Of a stretch of 64,000 bases of DNA, positions 33,039-42,089 are shown in pieces. Location of the stretch: the NCBI GenBank assembly GCA_033558025.1, contig JAUCEF010000013.1, forward strand, positions 1,543,001-1,607,000. Direction: 5' to 3'. How positions within the stretch are numbered: position 1 is the first letter of the stretch; every line of letters begins with the position of its first letter. The position numbers were made by a program, and so were the translations under genes. A model generated the notes under the pieces. The model searched no databases, was not told the origin of the DNA, and worked only from the letters and a program-made list of their open reading frames with translations. This DNA is from Phytophthora sp. 'mugwort' (Eukaryota; Oomycota; Peronosporomycetes; Peronosporales; Peronosporaceae).

Positions 33039-33413
33039 TCATCCGTATATTAGCAATGAACTTAAGGTTGCTAAATCAGTTTCCCTTGGCGGCCTTGTGA
33101 TAAGCTCGAAAGCCCGAGTTTTAACGGTGAGGGTCGACGATCCAGTCCATCCACTTGAAGAGGTGCACGATGCACCATCAACGAATCCGATGCCATCTAA
33201 CGTGGGTGTGTAGCGGCGCTGGAACTCTTCAAACTCTGCAGCGTAGGCTGGATGCTTGGCGGCCAGATGGTTGACAAGGTTGCTGTAGTCCGATCCTTTT
33301 GCTTGCTTGCGGTTTGTACCACGCTTGTCGCACTTGTAGACGGCGTCAGCGAGGTCGGCGAAGTAGAAGGTGCAGGACTGGCGGGTCGGCATGGCTGTTG
33401 TTGGTCCAAACAA
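33039..33413 (-). pseudogene. BED zinc finger N-terminal fragment of a hAT transposase
   Basis: Reads TFYFADLADAVYKCDKRGTN, KQAKGSDYSNLVNHLAAKHP and GIGFVDGASCTSSS. The C-x-.. H-x4-H pattern and the 'GS-YSNL-NHL' run match the BED finger of the hAT copy at 21.4 kb. The first Cys pair is degraded (one Cys seen). It ends early without the catalytic domain. Confidence 0.65.
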
Positions 33414-34656
33414 AATAATTAGAAGACTTTGAGGACGGCCGAAGAAAATTTTCGAGGCGGGGCTCCTGAAAGCGCCAGAAATTGGTGGCTGACGGAGGCT
33501 GAGGTCGAGGAACCATCAGACGGGTGGTAAAGGAAAAATACAGTAATAATTTCCTAAATTGGTATAAAACAGAAATCGAGTTTTTAAAATGAAAATAATT
33601 GATTCCGTAAATTAAATACTACGTATATTTGATATTCTATTATTTTCACCGCAGTGCCTCAAATTTGGGGGCTTTTTGCAAAATGCGGTGCTTTGACCAA
33701 ACGTTTTGTCCTTGCAACTCATAATTGCAAAAAAAGCATTGACACGATTGGAATTCCGACCACGACCAAGGGATAGCCGATTTAAGCCAATTTGTAGATG
33801 GCGTTTACACGTGAGATGAAGGACCCAGAGTCAGTCTTATACTAATGCCCTGCTTCGCCTGGAAAGCTCCAGGATATTTATGAACAGAGAATGGTCTCTT
33901 CTTTTGATTTCGGTGCTTATAACGGGTACCAGGTACATGATACACGACATCCAAGACCTGATGCGCCAAGGTCGCAGTAAAAATGCCCGAGTGGTGATAG
34001 CATTCGCGTACATTCACGTATTGTCGCACGAATGTTGTTCTAAATCGACTGGGTCAACATTCACCATTTTCTTATGTAATGTGACAGTGTATAAGATGAT
34101 TTGTCGGTTTGTTGTGGAAACTGAAAAGGGACTATGTATTGGGTAATTACATCGGTGTCCAATTAATGTGTTCATACAGGATCCTCGGATCGCCCTACAA
34201 TTCTGGATATAAATATTCCGAGAACAATACTAGTACTTGCAATACATTTTTGGCCATCACTGGTAAAAACCTTTTAGTGTGTCGGCCAAAAGAAGCTGCA
34301 CACTAGTTGACGCTACTATGCGTGATAGAGTAGACAGACAGAATGGCAATGACAGCGAGATCTGCGTGCTATCGTAAATGAGGATTGAATTCAATTAGGA
34401 AAGGGGACCACTCACACTTTTCATGCCAATAATCATTTCCTCTTCCTGATTTTTCGGAGGCAAAAAATAATTATGTGATGATAGTTCCAGTTGCAACTTC
34501 CGTCTCATAGTAAAGTTTCAAATAAAGAATAGAAAAAAACTGATGAAATAAAAACAACATGAGTTTCATCCCATGCCAGTACTACAAGAATTTGTGCGCA
34601 GAGATACTATCTGCTCTTTCAAAAACTAAGACAAACTCGTGACCTCAGGTCAGACG
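33414..34656. other. Unassigned spacer
   Basis: AT-rich, only short frames, no motif recognised. It forms the boundary between the repeat block and the gene island. Confidence 0.4.
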
Positions 34657-36066
34657 TCACATGTGACGACGTCGCTCATACTCGAACTGAATCTCCGCAC
34701 TCGTCTTGCCCGAAGTTTCCGGCACCAACTGCAGTGCTAGACAGTAGAACAGCGCCAAGAGTGCCACAAATGGCACATAACTGTAGTCCTTCAAGACATC
34801 AGCCAGATACGGATACGACACTCCCACAACAAGATTGCTAAACCAGTTCAAGCCGATACACAACGAGGAAGCACTCGCGCGGATGGTATCCGGAAACATG
34901 TCGGCCGTCATGACCCACACCAGCGGCCCCAATGTCACGCCAAAGATGATCACATACAAAGCCGTGAACAGGACGGAAAGGGCCGGCACGTCCACAAGGA
35001 ATGCCAGAGTCATACCAACGGCCATGACCAGCATCCCGGCCAAACCCCACAAAATCATAGTGCGGTTCCCAAAGCGAATCGCCAAAATACCCGTAAAGAA
35101 GGCCGGCCAAATATTGATAAAATCGATAATTAGTGTGCCCACGCGTGGGTCGGAAATGCCCGCATCAGCAAAAATGCTGTTCGAATAATAGAACACAGCG
35201 TTAATCCCCGATAACTGCTGCGAGCACGACAGTAAAATGGCACCGGCGAGTTGTCGTCGATATTTCGCATCGAGCATAGATTCCTCCACTTTTTTCCCGT
35301 CAATCAGACTTTCTTCCGTGTCCTTGGTCGTCTCGAGCCACTCTAAGACGGAACTTACATTTTCCATGCCATAAAGTCGAGCGATCACACGCTCCGCCTC
35401 CTCTTGCCGGTTCTTCATCAGCAGCCATGCTGGACTCTCGACGCAGAGTGACGGGGCGAACATTAGAAACAATGCTGCTAGAACCAATGGGAACCCGGCA
35501 AGACCTCGCCAGCCAGTGCTCGTGTTGGCAAAAAAGAACGTAACGGCAGGCAGCATAATCCCAAAAGTCACGGAAATCTGGAGCCCCAACCCGACGACAT
35601 TGCGCAGATTTGGCGGTGATAATTCGTTCACGTACGCTCCAATTGTGCCCGTCGCGACACCTGATGCGACGCCGGCAATAAGCCGACCCACAGCAAAGGG
35701 CCAAATGTTCGAAACACTCATTTGAACCACGGCCCCCGCCGCGATGAAGCCACAGTTAGCGAAAAGTAGCTTCTTGCGCCCCCACTTATCGCTGAATCTG
35801 CCGCAGAACAAACTGCCGAGCATTGCGCCGAAAATCCACGCGTTTACTGCAAAAGTCCATTCAAGTTGCGAGTGGCCAGGAAACATGAGGCACGTGTTGG
35901 GAGCCACGGGACGAGCGTTGCACTCGGACGTGTCGTGGAATTGGGCCAAGTTCAGCTGCGAGGTGGACCAACCGCTTTGAAAGGGCTGGAGCAAGGACAC
36001 GAGGATACTCAGATACAGAGCAGGCTGGGGCTTGACCTCACGCGGGTCTTGCGACTGCTCGGACAT
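34657..36066 (-). CDS. Sugar transporter (MFS, SP family)
   Basis: Single exon, 469 aa from the ATG at 36066. An upstream in-frame ATG at 36135 would add 23 unconserved-looking residues. SP-family landmarks are all present: GRFSDKWGRKKLLF in the loop after TM2, VGRLIAGVASGVATG, ESPAWLL before the central loop, QQLSGINAVFYYSNSIF in TM7, GPLVWVMTADMFPDTIR after TM10, and PETSGKT after TM12. QQLSGINAVFYYS is the hexose-binding signature of GLUT/HXT proteins, so proton-linked or facilitative hexose uptake at the plasma membrane is the likely role. Exact substrate unknown. It is the leftmost gene of the main island; neighbours are unrelated. Confidence 0.93.
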   Translation of the reverse strand: MSEQSQDPREVKPQPALYLSILVSLLQPFQSGWSTSQLNLAQFHDTSECNARPVAPNTCLMFPGHSQLEWTFAVNAWIFGAMLGSLFCGRFSDKWGRKKLLFANCGFIAAGAVVQMSVSNIWPFAVGRLIAGVASGVATGTIGAYVNELSPPNLRNVVGLGLQISVTFGIMLPAVTFFFANTSTGWRGLAGFPLVLAALFLMFAPSLCVESPAWLLMKNRQEEAERVIARLYGMENVSSVLEWLETTKDTEESLIDGKKVEESMLDAKYRRQLAGAILLSCSQQLSGINAVFYYSNSIFADAGISDPRVGTLIIDFINIWPAFFTGILAIRFGNRTMILWGLAGMLVMAVGMTLAFLVDVPALSVLFTALYVIIFGVTLGPLVWVMTADMFPDTIRASASSLCIGLNWFSNLVVGVSYPYLADVLKDYSYVPFVALLALFYCLALQLVPETSGKTSAEIQFEYERRRHM

Positions 36067-36135
36067 GACTAGGAAAGACTTGTTCTGAGGCCCTCGATGC
36101 CAGTGTAAACGGGGCTGGGACGCGGCGATGATCAT

Positions 36136-37976
36136 TGGACAACATGAACTTATGCACTACCTAAAGAAATGAATGGCCTACGACCGACAGTTCGCGACCT
36201 ATCGGGGACGCCGCGATTAACAGAAGCATAACAGATTAAGTTGTAGTCTCTCTACATGAATGTCGTCATGAGGTTCGCGAAAGGCAGCCGCATTTAAAGA
36301 CGATTAACGTATTTGTATTGTCGCTGTGTGGGCAAACACGAGTGGAAAAAATGTTGTTTGCATATGTAGCGAGCAGTGTAGTTCGGTGCCACACTGCTCT
36401 TCAGCACACGCGACGCCTTGACAATGGGGATTACTTGTCATATGTGTAGCTCTCCACATGAAGACTCCGTTCACGAGTTTAAGAAGCATCGGACAGGTAC
36501 GGTGAAAAAATTATTTCTTTATTATCCACATATGCACTCAGTTTACATTATCAAGAGAGATTACAAGTTAGTACCTGCGTTGTACAAAATCATTCCCAAT
36601 GTGGATCATTAAAGTGTCCGAAGTTTTTCTCGAGGATTGGATCAACCGCTACAGTACTTTGACAATCGCTACTGCCTCGGTTTTCAGTGTTTCAATGCGT
36701 ACCCCGAATCCCGAATAGTGAGAATACCAGAGGCTTTGTAAAAATGTTCCGACGGTGAGCTAGTAGCTAGAACTAGATTTTCTTACTTCAACGTACCAAT
36801 GAGTAAAATGAGCGCCACAAACACCGTAATTATCTCCACGATCGGTTTGACAATGTTCATCCTGCTAGTTTTACACCTCAGATTTTTTTCTCGCTGTATT
36901 ATTGTGCTTTCAACTCAAAATTTCCATGCGCGAATCCCTGTCCTATGTCTCAAATTGAGAGACAGGATACAGGGAGCCATCAGATTATACGGGACAATAT
37001 TGTGCTTCCCGCCTAAAATTGACCGATTTAGCGAATACAGGAGAATAATTGGAGCCATCAGATTGGATTTATCTCAATACCCTTTGATTGCTCTGGTGCA
37101 CGAAAATGTATCACTACAAGCGCATAGCATCCCAAAGTAAAAGCCCGGGTTTCTTATGAACGTTATAAACGCACTGTACTCAGCCATTGGTACCTCACTA
37201 GTTGTTTCTAGTGTCATGTCTGTCGACGTTACCAAATACATCTAGGTCTGAGCCTACGAATCATCAATGACTTGGTGTAGCTGCGAAATACTTCGTCGCT
37301 ACAAATAACAACTTAAATCGATACTAATATGACCTAATACCCAACGGCATCAACAGCAACGAACACTTACTCAGTTATTGATAGTCTACGGGGGAGTCCT
37401 TGACTAACCGGAGCACACGCGCCAGGGACGATCTGCCGGTTTTTCATAGCAACTGATTGGGCAACACGACCCACCTGGAATCCGGGCATAACATAGGGAA
37501 AAAGACTTCCGCAGCAAGTTCAAGAAGATTCTATCCTTCCGTGCATACTTGGCATCGATGCATTTCAACCTTCTCGGTCGAGTCGACGAGTTCACGTCCG
37601 TCATTAACTGCACCGAACTTCAAGGTGACTTCCGTCGTTGCTACGAAATATGTTCAAGTGGGAATGGCCTACCCAGTGGGTGGTACCCACTGTGCCAACA
37701 ACTCGAGCCAACTGTTAGACGTAAGACGTCTCGCTTAAAAAAATCTCATTTCGTTGCCAATGCCAGCTTCAAACCCTGGATGAAAGGGAGCGTAAAGCTC
37801 GACTAGCTCACGTTGAGGAATATCCGGCCTTGAGACCATTCATAGTGGTGAACTGCTGCAGCAGTGATGCACCAGCAGCTTCTCTAAGAGTGTTTCGATG
37901 TGTAGAACCTGCGTCGCCGCCAAAATTGCCTAAACAAGTCTCTAGAAATGCTTTGACATCCAAAGGAGTACATTAG
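36136..37976. other. Unassigned, with one possible coding remnant
   Basis: No gene is supported. The best candidate is an open plus-strand frame at about 37,740-37,976 reading LDERERKARLAHVEEYPA, LRPFIVVNCCSSDAPAASLR and then a stop. It has no start and no known domain. Another frame at 37,549-37,700 reads MHFNLLGRVDEFTSVINC and LPSGWYPLCQQLEPT. These may be pieces of one decayed gene or repeat. Around 36,940-36,980 there is a small imperfect hairpin. Confidence 0.3.
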
Positions 37977-38732
37977 CTAAAGAGAACGTTCGTTGCTCGT
38001 CGCCTGGCTAGCTGGCCTCCCTACTGCTGGACTACGCCGCGCCTTGATATCCTTGTTCAGCTTGAAGATGCGGTACTGGCCACCGAAGTTGCACAGGAAC
38101 GAGAGCGGCAATAAGACGCCAATGACGAATCCGGGGCGCGTATCGGCGTCGTAGGCCCACATGACCGCCGTGATCGGATACTGGAAAAGACAGTTCCAGT
38201 TCAGCATAATGAACGTGTTGCGCAGATTCTCAGCGTCTCCGCGGCTGTATGTGATATCCTCAAGCGTCTCGGTCTCCCCGTGGTCCGTCAACAAATAAAC
38301 CTCGCCATGGTCGGTGCCAGTCTCTTGCGCCTCGGTGTTCTCCACCTTGTGAGTCTGAACAGCTTCCGTGTCTACGAACACAAGCGGGAAATGGTGACTT
38401 AAGTACCGCGCGGCCCGAACACGTTGACTCCATGCCGGGATCCAGTTCCATCGACGAATGCCCAGCACCTGCAGCGTCTTAACCAGTCGGTAAATGAAGA
38501 ACGGGTGGTTGGTGATGGCCATCCACGTGAAGACGCCGTTGAGGATCTGCGAGTTGACTTCGATCCAGTCGTCCTTGACGTCCTTCTCGCCGACCTTGAC
38601 CATGCCCACCATGACCATGAACAGAATGGCGCCGGAGACCACGATGACAGCATAGAGCACGACGTTGTAGATGATCCAGAGGTACAGTCTCCGCTTGGTC
38701 GCCGGGTCGGCGGAGGAGCTTTTCGCAGTCAT
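37977..38732 (-). CDS. DUF2985-like membrane protein
   Basis: Single exon, 251 aa. Hydrophilic N-terminus, then one strong membrane segment (LYAVIVVSGAILFMVMVGMV). The conserved block WIEVNSQILNGVFTWMAITN and HPFFIYRL matches the DUF2985 pattern known in fungi and oomycetes. An acidic loop follows (residues about 125-165), then one or two further hydrophobic helices (FVIGVLLPLSFLCNFGGQYR) and a basic tail. No catalytic motif and no known substrate. The start ATG at 38732 precedes the charged N-terminus. An Inr-like TCACTTTC lies about 75 bp upstream on its strand. It is divergent from the phosphatase gene to its right. Confidence 0.75.
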   Translation of the reverse strand: MTAKSSSADPATKRRLYLWIIYNVVLYAVIVVSGAILFMVMVGMVKVGEKDVKDDWIEVNSQILNGVFTWMAITNHPFFIYRLVKTLQVLGIRRWNWIPAWSQRVRAARYLSHHFPLVFVDTEAVQTHKVENTEAQETGTDHGEVYLLTDHGETETLEDITYSRGDAENLRNTFIMLNWNCLFQYPITAVMWAYDADTRPGFVIGVLLPLSFLCNFGGQYRIFKLNKDIKARRSPAVGRPASQATSNERSL

Positions 38733-39509
38733 GTACGCGCCGCAACGGAGTTAGAAGACGTGATTGCTTCCTCGCGTCTTGCCTTGGACCGCGTGAGTTC
38801 GAAAGTGAGGTTTTAACCCCTGGAATAACCACGGCCAAAGGATAATCGTGGTAATCCTTACGCGCGTTTGCGCGTCAACGGCGCCACATAATCGAACTCC
38901 GTTAAGATGGGGTTCCTTTAGAGGTGTCTAGCCTCCGACTATATACAGTAGTGGCCGATGAGACTCGGCGTCAAATTCTTAAGCCCAATTTGAGCCACTT
39001 ACAGTGCCCATTTTTTTTAAGTAACACCCGAGACTTTGCATCAAAATAGTTTTCATCTTGTCGTGAGCCAAGTCAAATGATGACAAGGGTTGAGTGAGGC
39101 TGCATTTGCCAGACACTGCCTAAGTAAGTCAGCGGTGGCAATGCCACTGGCACGAACCCCTTGCGTGTGTAAAGAAAGCCGGCGGACCATTAGGGAACAC
39201 CTCGGATTTCCATTTCTGAATGTTTTTCATTTGGGGTATTTTTCACGGCGTTGCGTGGCTGTCAGCAACTTGCTGACGAGTTCACCGAGACGATAGACTT
39301 GATCATAAAGAGCAGCAAAGCATCCATCAGTTGGCTGTGCGACTGGGAATTGAAGATATCGTGGCCAGCCATGGCCATGAATTATCCGCTGGTCTCCGCC
39401 CACTAAATCCTAAGCAGACGGTGCCACTCGAGTCGACTACTGTTGGCCAACCCGTCGATAAATCTTCCACCTTTACCCTAAAACGTCGCACAAACTCCGA
39501 GAAAAAGCC
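38733..39509. other. Intergenic region between divergent genes
   Basis: It separates the DUF2985-like gene (minus) from the PP2C gene (plus) and must hold both promoters. I see only short frames and no repeat. The PP2C core promoter lies at its right end. Confidence 0.5.
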
Positions 39510-39525
39510 ACTCATTCTCCATTTA
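39510..39525 (+). promoter_or_regulatory. Oomycete Inr+FPR core promoter of the PP2C gene
   Basis: The 16-mer actcattctccattta fits the oomycete consensus GCTCATTYYNCAWTTT at all but the first and last positions. Transcription is expected to start at or next to the A of TCATT (39513), 65 bp before the chosen ATG at 39578. This supports that start over upstream in-frame non-ATG codons. Confidence 0.75.
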
Positions 39526-39577
39526 GCAATACTTGGGTGAACAGCTCCGTGATCAAGTTTTTTTGCCAGTATTTGCC

Positions 39578-41014
39578 ATGCCGCGCGCGCCGCTGCCTCC
39601 GCGGCCCGTGCTGTCCTCCATGCACGTACTGGTGCCCGATCCGCGCTCGACTAAGGACGAGGAGGACCATGAGGCGTGGCTCACGGCCCCTACCGTACCC
39701 GTGCCGTCGCCGCCGTCAAGAGTTTCGACCTGCAAGCGTCGCGCGTCGTCCCTGGGCGACCTATTGCCGCGTCCACAGACGTCCCAGTCGCCTGTTAAGA
39801 CTTTGACTAGCGCTTTCCACTCGGTCTCGCTCAGAACTCACCAGAAACTCGCCAAACTGCGGTCCCAGTCTGACAATTTCCGGAAGAATGCGAGTCCCCG
39901 AGGCGGCTGGCGATTGCCACGTGCCATGAAGATGAACAACCCCATTCGACGAGCTGCGCCCGTGACCAGGCACAGATTCCGGTGGGGAGAGGCGGATGTT
40001 CTGCAACATGCCCAAGCCACGTTCGAGTATCACGGAGAAGACGCCGGCGCAGCGTCCAACTATTTCCACATTGTGGCGGACGGAGTGTCGTCGCCCTTTG
40101 GACGCCAGTCACTCGCTGACTATGACGGGGCGCCCGTGTCATCGGCTGTTCTGTCGACTGAGGTCGTGAGATGCGTCCGCATGGCGCTGGAGGAGCTGAC
40201 GAATCATAACAAAGAGTCGTTGGACCAGCTCGCGTTCGAGAGTGCAGTGATGGACGCCATCAAGACCGCGAGGATCAACTTGTTCCAGCAGCGGAAGTCG
40301 AGACTCGCCACGACGCTCGCCGTGTCGTATTTTAACCGCTGGACGGGCAGACTCATGACGTTCTCGCTTGGAGACTCCAAGTGCCTCGTGGTACGACACG
40401 GAGTCGTGGTGTACGAGACACTGGCCGTACTGCGCGAGTTTAACGTGCCGACGGTCGTGAACTTGAGGGAGCAAGTGGTGCCCAAGGACTACGTGGTGCA
40501 GAGCTTTGCACTACAGGAGGGTGACGTGTGTCTCACGTTCTCGGACGGACTGGGAGATAATGTATATAAGGAGGATATTACGGCAGCTCTTGCGGAACCC
40601 GAGCTATGGGACGACTCGGAAGGATTACAGAGTGTTTGTGACCAGCTCGTGGACATGTCGAAGATGCACGAGACAATACCGACGGATGAAGGTCACGATA
40701 TACGTGAACGGCTTCTGTATCCGTTCGCGACGGCAGCAGTTTTGCAATACCGTGAGCGCACGCTGGAGGAGACGAAGCTTGCTGCAGGCGGCACTCTCGA
40801 TACCAGCGGTGTTGACCACATGGCGGTATCGCTGGAGCTCATGGAGAGACACAGAGGCAAAGAGACGCTGGACCGCCATTTGCTACTGCGCAGACCGTCA
40901 CGTAAACACCATTACTCCCTCATGCAACTGAAGCTTATGGCGGAGATGCAGACGAAGAAGCCGGACGACATTACGCTCTTCATGACGCGATTTGTGCACG
41001 GTGGATGCTATTAA
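39578..41014 (+). CDS. PP2C-family protein phosphatase, PTC7-like
   Basis: Single exon, 478 aa. PPM-family metal-binding positions are visible: the first Asp in VADGVSSPFG (D168), a second in FSDGLGDNV (D323), and the C-terminal DDITLF (D463-D464). The core strand SLGDSKCLVVRHG is also present. The arrangement GED-A...ADGV, GDS-VVR, SDG-DNV and DDIT is that of PTC7/SpoIIE-like phosphatases rather than plant ABA-type PP2Cs. It should remove phosphate from Ser/Thr with Mn2+ or Mg2+. Family members often act in mitochondria (PTC7 on coenzyme Q biosynthesis), but the Pro/Arg-rich N-terminus (about 130 residues) here is only suggestive of targeting. The frame is open from 39533 but without an ATG before 39578. 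It converges on PPIL3, stops 30 bp apart. Confidence 0.92.
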   Translation: MPRAPLPPRPVLSSMHVLVPDPRSTKDEEDHEAWLTAPTVPVPSPPSRVSTCKRRASSLGDLLPRPQTSQSPVKTLTSAFHSVSLRTHQKLAKLRSQSDNFRKNASPRGGWRLPRAMKMNNPIRRAAPVTRHRFRWGEADVLQHAQATFEYHGEDAGAASNYFHIVADGVSSPFGRQSLADYDGAPVSSAVLSTEVVRCVRMALEELTNHNKESLDQLAFESAVMDAIKTARINLFQQRKSRLATTLAVSYFNRWTGRLMTFSLGDSKCLVVRHGVVVYETLAVLREFNVPTVVNLREQVVPKDYVVQSFALQEGDVCLTFSDGLGDNVYKEDITAALAEPELWDDSEGLQSVCDQLVDMSKMHETIPTDEGHDIRERLLYPFATAAVLQYRERTLEETKLAAGGTLDTSGVDHMAVSLELMERHRGKETLDRHLLLRRPSRKHHYSLMQLKLMAEMQTKKPDDITLFMTRFVHGGCY

Positions 41015-41044
41015 GGGCTCTTTTTCCAGTCTCTTACGAGATTC

Positions 41045-41973
41045 TCACATACCGGCGATGGGGTTCGCATGGATGGTGACGGACTTGATCATGATTTCCT
41101 TGAGAGGTCGGTTCTTGGCGTCTCCGGGTGTTTTCTCCATGGCATCCAGCGTGTCCATACCATCGATGACCCTGCCAAACGTTAAAGTCAAGTGGAATGG
41201 TTAGTATTTATTAATTCCTTGGTCAGAACAAGTAATTTTCACAGCCACTGACGCTAACTCGCCACATCGCGAGTACATACAGGTTGTTACAAATTCACTT
41301 TTTTCCACTTACTTGCCAAAGACCGTGTAAACATTGTTGAGATGTGGCTGCTTGGCGTACGTGATGAAGAACTGCTGTTTGTTGGTGTTGGACCCGCTGT
41401 TGGCCATGGATACGATGCCTCGGCAGTTGTGCTACTCAACAAGAACAGTTAGTCCCAAGTCCCTGTATTCACTGATCTCCTCGTTCAGCCACTGCCGTAC
41501 TCTGTTCTGTGGGTGGAACTCATCATCAAAAGTGCCGCCCCAAATGCTCTGACCGCCTTTACCCGTGCCCGTCGGATCTCCTCCTTGCACCATGAAGCCC
41601 TTCATGTTGCTTTTGTGACAGACAAAATATGCACAAATGGTTAGTGAAACTATGGACGTGTTCAATTATTGTGTAGTAAAATTTAAACACACCGGTGGAA
41701 TTGGGTGCCGTCATATGCGCCGCTTGCACAAAGTGCCAGGAAATTCTGCAATACCAGCAAAAATGAGAATTATGTTAGAAAAACACGTTTAAAAAGTTTC
41801 GGAAAGAGGGATTTTGTGCGTACTTCGGCTGCACGAGGCGCCGTATCGCAGCAAACTTCGATCTTAATGTCGCCCAGCGTCGTATGTAGTGTGACGGACT
41901 ATAAGTAAACAAGATAAAGCTTTAGAGGCGTGCAGAGAGCTCGATAAAGTGGAGCTAGCAGCAGCATTACCAT
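41045..41973 (-). CDS. PPIL3: Cyclophilin-type peptidyl-prolyl isomerase PPIL3
   Basis: Six exons on the minus strand: 41973-41971, 41898-41824, 41745-41693, 41609-41501, 41431-41313, 41171-41045. They join through GT-AG introns of 69-141 nt into 161 aa, the exact length of animal PPIL3. The protein shows [73 protein letters not shown] and [20 protein letters not shown]. Catalytic-site residues [17 protein letters not shown] and the H of the P-HL motif are kept; the usual active-site Trp is replaced by HLNN-type sequence as in PPIL3. Known PPIL3 proteins associate with the spliceosome. The first coding exon holds only the ATG. CCAAT motifs in both orientations lie within 70 bp upstream. Confidence 0.93.
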
Positions 41974-41997
41974 GGTCGATGGCTGCGATGTCAAAAA

Positions 41998-42042
41998 TAT
42001 AATGGACCAATCACCGAATTTTCGTTGGTATTGAACCAATCA
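41998..42042 (-). promoter_or_regulatory. CCAAT cluster upstream of PPIL3
   Basis: Three CCAAT/ATTGG-type words occur in 45 bp: accaatca at about 42006, ttggt at about 42025, and accaatca at about 42036, starting some 30 bp upstream of the ATG. They probably bind an NF-Y-like factor; inferred from the motif only. Confidence 0.4.
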
Positions 42043-42089
42043 TAGCATATTAAGAATATGTAGGAAACTACAATAGTACAACTTAGTAA

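Noticed and set aside
36799..37140. 113-codon frame starting MSKMSATNTVIISTIGL
   Set aside because: Hydrophobic start but no domain, internal short repeats, AT-rich context and no splice structure; likely chance.
39533..39577. Upstream extension of the PP2C frame
   Set aside because: The codon at 39533 is TTG, not ATG; the promoter at 39510-39525 and the ATG at 39578 give a simpler model.
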